A DNA stretch of 14,765 nucleotides from Nanogingivalis sp963545035 (GTDB lineage Bacteria; Patescibacteriota; Saccharimonadia; Saccharimonadales; Saccharimonadaceae): contig CAUUHU010000016.1 in the NCBI GenBank assembly GCA_963545035.1, positions 1 to 14,765 on the forward strand, given 5' to 3'. Shown here one piece after another: positions 11,875-14,765 of the stretch (positions within the stretch are counted from its first letter, which is position 1; each line of letters opens with the position of its first letter). The position numbers and the translations under genes are program-made. Under the pieces are notes generated by a model that was not told the DNA's origin, did no database searches, and saw only the letters and a program-made list of their open reading frames with translations.

Positions 11875-11900
11875 ATAAACCTTTAATAGGTTTATTTTTT
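11875..11900 (+). terminator. Intrinsic terminator of tRNA-Gly
   Basis: ATAAACCT (11875-11882) pairs with AGGTTTAT (11888-11895) around TTAAT, followed by a T run to 11900. Confidence 0.8.
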
Positions 11901-11912
11901 ATTCCTTAGTAT

Positions 11913-11939
11913 TTCAAAAGAGCAGCCCAAGCTACTCTT
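11913..11939 (-). terminator. Terminator of the PEGA-domain gene, overlapping its stop codon
   Basis: On the minus strand AAGAGTAGC (11939-11931) pairs with GCTGCTCTT (11926-11918, one T-G) around TTGG, then a short TT tail and an A/T stretch. The TAG stop (11934-11932) lies within the stem. The T tract is short, so efficiency may be modest. Confidence 0.65.
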
Positions 11940-13386
11940 CTATTGTCATATTTAGTCGATTTATCGAAAATGTACCGTTATCATTTTTTATAAAGGTGTA
12001 GATAAACTTATTGTCTGCAGAAATCGTAAACGGAAAATCCGCTAGCCCCTTCGATAAAACTTGCCGATTCATACTATCAAAATCTGAAATCACCAATTTA
12101 CCTTCAGAATACTCCCCTAATACAAAGTCATCGAGCCACTTAATTTCGTCTTCATCAACTGAAGTGTATGTGTAGTTATTGCGAGTTTCAAGATCATAGG
12201 AATAGACATTATTCCCTTTTTTTGCAATTAAAATCCTTGATTCACCATTAAGTTTTAGGTAATCCGGCATAAAACCAACATTCAACACTTTGACTAGTTG
12301 TAAACCGTCTGACCAGCTCGCAGACTTATAAATGTTAATTTTTGATCCTTCAGCCACATAAAGATAACTTTCCCTGTAATATCGCCCTATCGCAACCTTT
12401 GGCTGGTCTTTTAGGCCACTTACTATTTCGTTATTTTTATCACCACGTCTTATACCAACTGAAAATTCACCATTTTTAACATTTTTTTGAATGTATGCAA
12501 TATTTTCCTTATCATAAACTTCAAAATCAACGATATTATTTAAAAATGCAGCAGAAATAGTGTTATTTGAAATATTTATCTCCCGTAAATCCGTCCCGGA
12601 AAGACCAATAAGCTTATTAGCATCATCATTCAATATTGCTAGCTTAGAAAAATCAAGATGAAATTTTTGAGTCAGGTTTATAGATTCTGTAGGATTCTCG
12701 AAATTCAAGACCAGCCACTCAAGCTTTCCACCATTATTAAAACTTACTATCGCCTTTTTGTTGTCGTTAGAAATCTTTGAGATTTTTAAACTATCTGCTA
12801 TTTTATAAAAATTATCTTTTCCGGATGTTTCTGAAGTTTGACTATTTCGCTCGAAGATGTTTGAGTTAAAATTTAGTTTCGCTATTTTTGGTTCTCGATC
12901 AGAAATATCAATTAACCAAAATACAGCCTCACCACTTGAGTCTTCCGATATAGCGAAAATCTTTTTCTTATCAGGAGCTACAAAAGCATTTTTTAAATTC
13001 ACAATATTCAAAAAGCTTTTCTCTGTTATCTTTTTAGGAACTAGGCGGGCATAGTTCAACCACAAAATTTCACCAACCCTAACTTCTGCTTGGCGCCACC
13101 AAGTTTGATAGCCTTCTTTCCAGATTGAAAATTCATGTCTTCCTGGTGCTACTAAATTTTTTGTTGGCGTACCCTCTGGTAAACGTTTTTTGTCTATTTC
13201 TGAAATTGAGTTTGGAATTGAAGAGTTAAACTGAACTAGACCAGTTCTCTGAACCTCAAGTTTTTCATCAAGGCGCCAACCTTGAGTTAGAAAAATCAAA
13301 ATAGAAACAACACCTAAAACAGTAGCTGCCATTATAAAATTTTTAAAGAAAACTATTGTATTTTCTTTTCTTCGAGATATCTTCAT
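11932..13386 (-). CDS. PEGA-domain membrane-anchored protein
   Basis: This 484-aa envelope protein has a positively charged N-terminus (MKISRRKENT), one hydrophobic span at about residues 14-34 acting as signal anchor, and a large outside part. Residues about 47-115 form a PEGA-type beta domain: GLVQFNSSIPNS, then LPEGTPTKNLVAPGRHEFSIWKEGYQTWW and EVRVGEILWLNYARLVP. The remainder, about 120-484, is beta-rich with repeated strand patterns (for example VAPDKKKIFAISEDSSG, LYVAEGSKINIYKS, FTISADNKFIYTFIKND), consistent with a beta-propeller-like fold, but blade count and boundaries are inferred by eye. Such proteins are thought to act in surface binding or envelope structure; no enzyme motif is seen. 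The start at 13386 lies about 4 nt after the predicted transcription start, with no Shine-Dalgarno. It is divergent from enolase. Confidence 0.82.
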   Translation of the reverse strand: MKISRRKENTIVFFKNFIMAATVLGVVSILIFLTQGWRLDEKLEVQRTGLVQFNSSIPNSISEIDKKRLPEGTPTKNLVAPGRHEFSIWKEGYQTWWRQAEVRVGEILWLNYARLVPKKITEKSFLNIVNLKNAFVAPDKKKIFAISEDSSGEAVFWLIDISDREPKIAKLNFNSNIFERNSQTSETSGKDNFYKIADSLKISKISNDNKKAIVSFNNGGKLEWLVLNFENPTESINLTQKFHLDFSKLAILNDDANKLIGLSGTDLREINISNNTISAAFLNNIVDFEVYDKENIAYIQKNVKNGEFSVGIRRGDKNNEIVSGLKDQPKVAIGRYYRESYLYVAEGSKINIYKSASWSDGLQLVKVLNVGFMPDYLKLNGESRILIAKKGNNVYSYDLETRNNYTYTSVDEDEIKWLDDFVLGEYSEGKLVISDFDSMNRQVLSKGLADFPFTISADNKFIYTFIKNDNGTFSINRLNMTIEE

Positions 13387-13396
13387 ACTACTCGTA

Positions 13397-13426
13397 ATTA
13401 TAGCATATTTTAACCGTTGTTGGCAA
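13397..13426 (-). promoter_or_regulatory. Promoter of the PEGA-domain gene
   Basis: The minus strand reads TTGCCA (13426-13421), an 18-bp spacer and TATAAT (13402-13397), with TGC directly before it (extended -10). +1 is about 13390, giving a leader of about 4 nt. Confidence 0.7.
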
Positions 13427-13449
13427 ATTATTATTTTTCATAAAAGCAC

Positions 13450-13478
13450 TTGCTAAAGATTTTTTATGGTGCTAAAAT
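13450..13478 (+). promoter_or_regulatory. Promoter of enolase
   Basis: TTGCTA (13450-13455), a 17-bp spacer and TAAAAT (13473-13478), with a TGC extension. The predicted +1 (13485) is the A of the start codon. Confidence 0.75.
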
Positions 13479-13484
13479 GGGTGT

Positions 13485-14762
13485 ATGGAATATATAATTA
13501 AAGATATCAAAGGACGACAAATTTTAGACTCCCGCGGCAACCCAACAGTTGAAGCGGACGTAATTTTAGAAAGCGGTGCTTTTGGTCGCGCAGCAGTTCC
13601 AAGCGGCGCATCAACAGGATCAGGTGAAGCTCTCGAACTTCGCGATGGCGACAAAGCTTTTGGCGGAAAATCAGTCTACAAGGCTGTTTCTGCTGTTAAT
13701 AATCAGATTCGAGAAGCCTTGATTGGTAAAAATGCTGAAGATCAAGAAGCTATCGATAAAATCATGATCGATCTTGACGGAACTGAAAATAAAGCTGGCC
13801 TAGGTGCAAATGCAATCCTTTCAGTATCTCTTGCAACAGCAAAAGCCGTAGCAAACGCAAAAGGTGTTGAGCTTTGGCAATATATCGCTGAAAAAACTAA
13901 CTCAACTCCAAATCTTCCACTTCCAATGATGAATGTCATGAATGGTGGCGCACACGCCGGATGGGCAACTGATATTCAAGAATACATGATAATGCCTGTT
14001 GGAGCTAAAGATATTTTCGAAGCTATTCAGATGGGCGCCGAAACCTTCCATGCTTTAGCAAAAGTTCTTAAATCAAAAAGCTACCCAACAACTGTTGGTG
14101 ATGAAGGTGGATACGCACCAAGAGTCCAAAACGGAAATGAGGAGCCTCTACAATTAATTTCTCAAGCTATTAAAGATGCCGGATATGAACCAGGAAAAGA
14201 TATCGCTTTTGCATCAGATCCAGCTTCAAGCGAATTCTATAAAGATGGAAAGTATGATTTGAAAGCTAACGATGCAATCCTTTCTAGTGAAGAAATGATT
14301 GAATTCTACGAAGATTTAACTTCAAAATATCCTTTTGTCTCAATCGAAGATGGTCTTGCTGAAAATGACTGGGATGGCTGGAAAGTTCTTACAGAACGTC
14401 TTGGCAAAAAAATCCAACTCGTTGGCGACGATTTGATGGTTACAAATTCAAAGCTTCTTCAAAAATCAATCGACTTAAATGTTGCGAATGCTATTCTTAT
14501 TAAGCCAAATCAGATTGGCTCTCTAACAGAAACTATTAATGCCGTAAAATTAGCTCAAAATAACGGTTATAATACTGTAATGAGCCACCGCTCAGGTGAG
14601 ACAGAAGATGTAACAATCGCTCATTTGGCTGTTGGTTTAGGATGTGGTCAGATTAAAACTGGCTCACTTTCGCGAACTGATCGCGTTGCGAAATATAACG
14701 AATTGATGCGAATCGCTGAAGCACACCCAGAACTAAAGCTTGCGCAGCCTTTTGAAAAGTAG
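13485..14762 (+). CDS. eno: Enolase (phosphopyruvate hydratase)
   Basis: This enzyme converts 2-phosphoglycerate to phosphoenolpyruvate in glycolysis, in the cytoplasm. The gene is complete at 425 aa, normal for bacteria. Residues 1-130 form the N-terminal cap domain, with ILDSRGNPTVE (13-23) and the mobile loop SGAST (40-44). The barrel follows: NGGAHAGWATDIQEYMI (153-169; bacterial enolases more often have ADN after the His), GDEGGYAP with E207 as catalytic acid, the metal ligands D245 in SDPASSEFY, E288 in SIEDGLAE and D315 in VGDDLMVTN, the base K340 in LIKPNQIGS, SHRSGETED (367-375) and K391 in QIKTGS. There is no leader and no Shine-Dalgarno: the predicted transcript starts on the ATG, notable for a gene expected to be highly expressed. 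The stop at 14760-14762 leaves 3 bp of window, so nothing can be said downstream. Confidence 0.98.
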   Translation: MEYIIKDIKGRQILDSRGNPTVEADVILESGAFGRAAVPSGASTGSGEALELRDGDKAFGGKSVYKAVSAVNNQIREALIGKNAEDQEAIDKIMIDLDGTENKAGLGANAILSVSLATAKAVANAKGVELWQYIAEKTNSTPNLPLPMMNVMNGGAHAGWATDIQEYMIMPVGAKDIFEAIQMGAETFHALAKVLKSKSYPTTVGDEGGYAPRVQNGNEEPLQLISQAIKDAGYEPGKDIAFASDPASSEFYKDGKYDLKANDAILSSEEMIEFYEDLTSKYPFVSIEDGLAENDWDGWKVLTERLGKKIQLVGDDLMVTNSKLLQKSIDLNVANAILIKPNQIGSLTETINAVKLAQNNGYNTVMSHRSGETEDVTIAHLAVGLGCGQIKTGSLSRTDRVAKYNELMRIAEAHPELKLAQPFEK

Positions 14763-14765
14763 TAT

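Noticed and set aside
1..14765. CRISPR arrays, insertion sequences, prophage or defence genes.
   Set aside because: No direct-repeat array, transposase, integrase, nuclease-type defence motif or compositional island is visible.

Overview
The window looks like a compact, AT-rich genome of the Candidate Phyla Radiation, most likely a Saccharibacteria (TM7) relative. This is inferred from gene content and style, not from a marker search. The support is: short intergenic gaps; a PEGA-domain signal-anchor protein; a sortase with a long Gln/Tyr-rich cytoplasmic tail; a MurF-like ligase without the usual N-terminal domain; and standard genetic code (one gene ends in TGA, and no gene needs TGA read as an amino acid, which argues against Gracilibacteria and Absconditabacteria). 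No transposon, prophage, CRISPR array or gene cassette is visible; this is core chromosome.

Layout. 1-17 (-): first codons of a divergent gene. 117-467 (+): small unknown protein with a terminator. 521-1078 (+): SpoU/TrmH RNA methyltransferase, overlapping by 22 bp the end of a convergent MurF-like to Nudix operon (2921 to 1057, -). 2940-3078 (-): an unannotated gap that carries a near-consensus promoter, a long hairpin fold and a terminator, read here as a small structured RNA gene. 3118-3930 (-): histidine phosphatase. 4044-4859 (+): alpha/beta hydrolase, sharing a bidirectional terminator with gltX (4886-6343, -). 6411-7412 (-): unknown single-span membrane protein. 7535-7622 (-): tRNA-Leu(CAA). 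7710-9152 (+): sortase. 9237-9551 (+): unknown 104-aa protein with a perfect Shine-Dalgarno. 9641-11732 (+): diacylglycerol-kinase-type lipid kinase and M20 metallopeptidase, a two-gene operon. 11781-11856 (+): tRNA-Gly(GCC). 11932-13386 (-): PEGA-domain protein. 13485-14762 (+): enolase.

The genes serve envelope building (MurF-like ligase, sortase, lipid kinase, PEGA protein), translation (GluRS, two tRNAs, RNA methyltransferase) and glycolysis (enolase). Promoters are unusually readable: ten have a TTGnnn- or TTTACA-like -35 box exactly 17 bp from a TATAAT-like -10 box. For eight genes the predicted transcription start lies 0-5 nt before the start codon, so the mRNAs are probably leaderless or nearly so. 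The other genes have short leaders or upstream coding sequence with a purine-rich Shine-Dalgarno.

The most interesting items are the putative small RNA at 2940-3078, a tRNA-Gly whose D-loop and T-loop changes together replace the near-universal G19-C56 tertiary pair by U19-A56, the leaderless promoter architecture, and a perfect 11-bp inverted repeat lying over the tRNA-Gly promoter.
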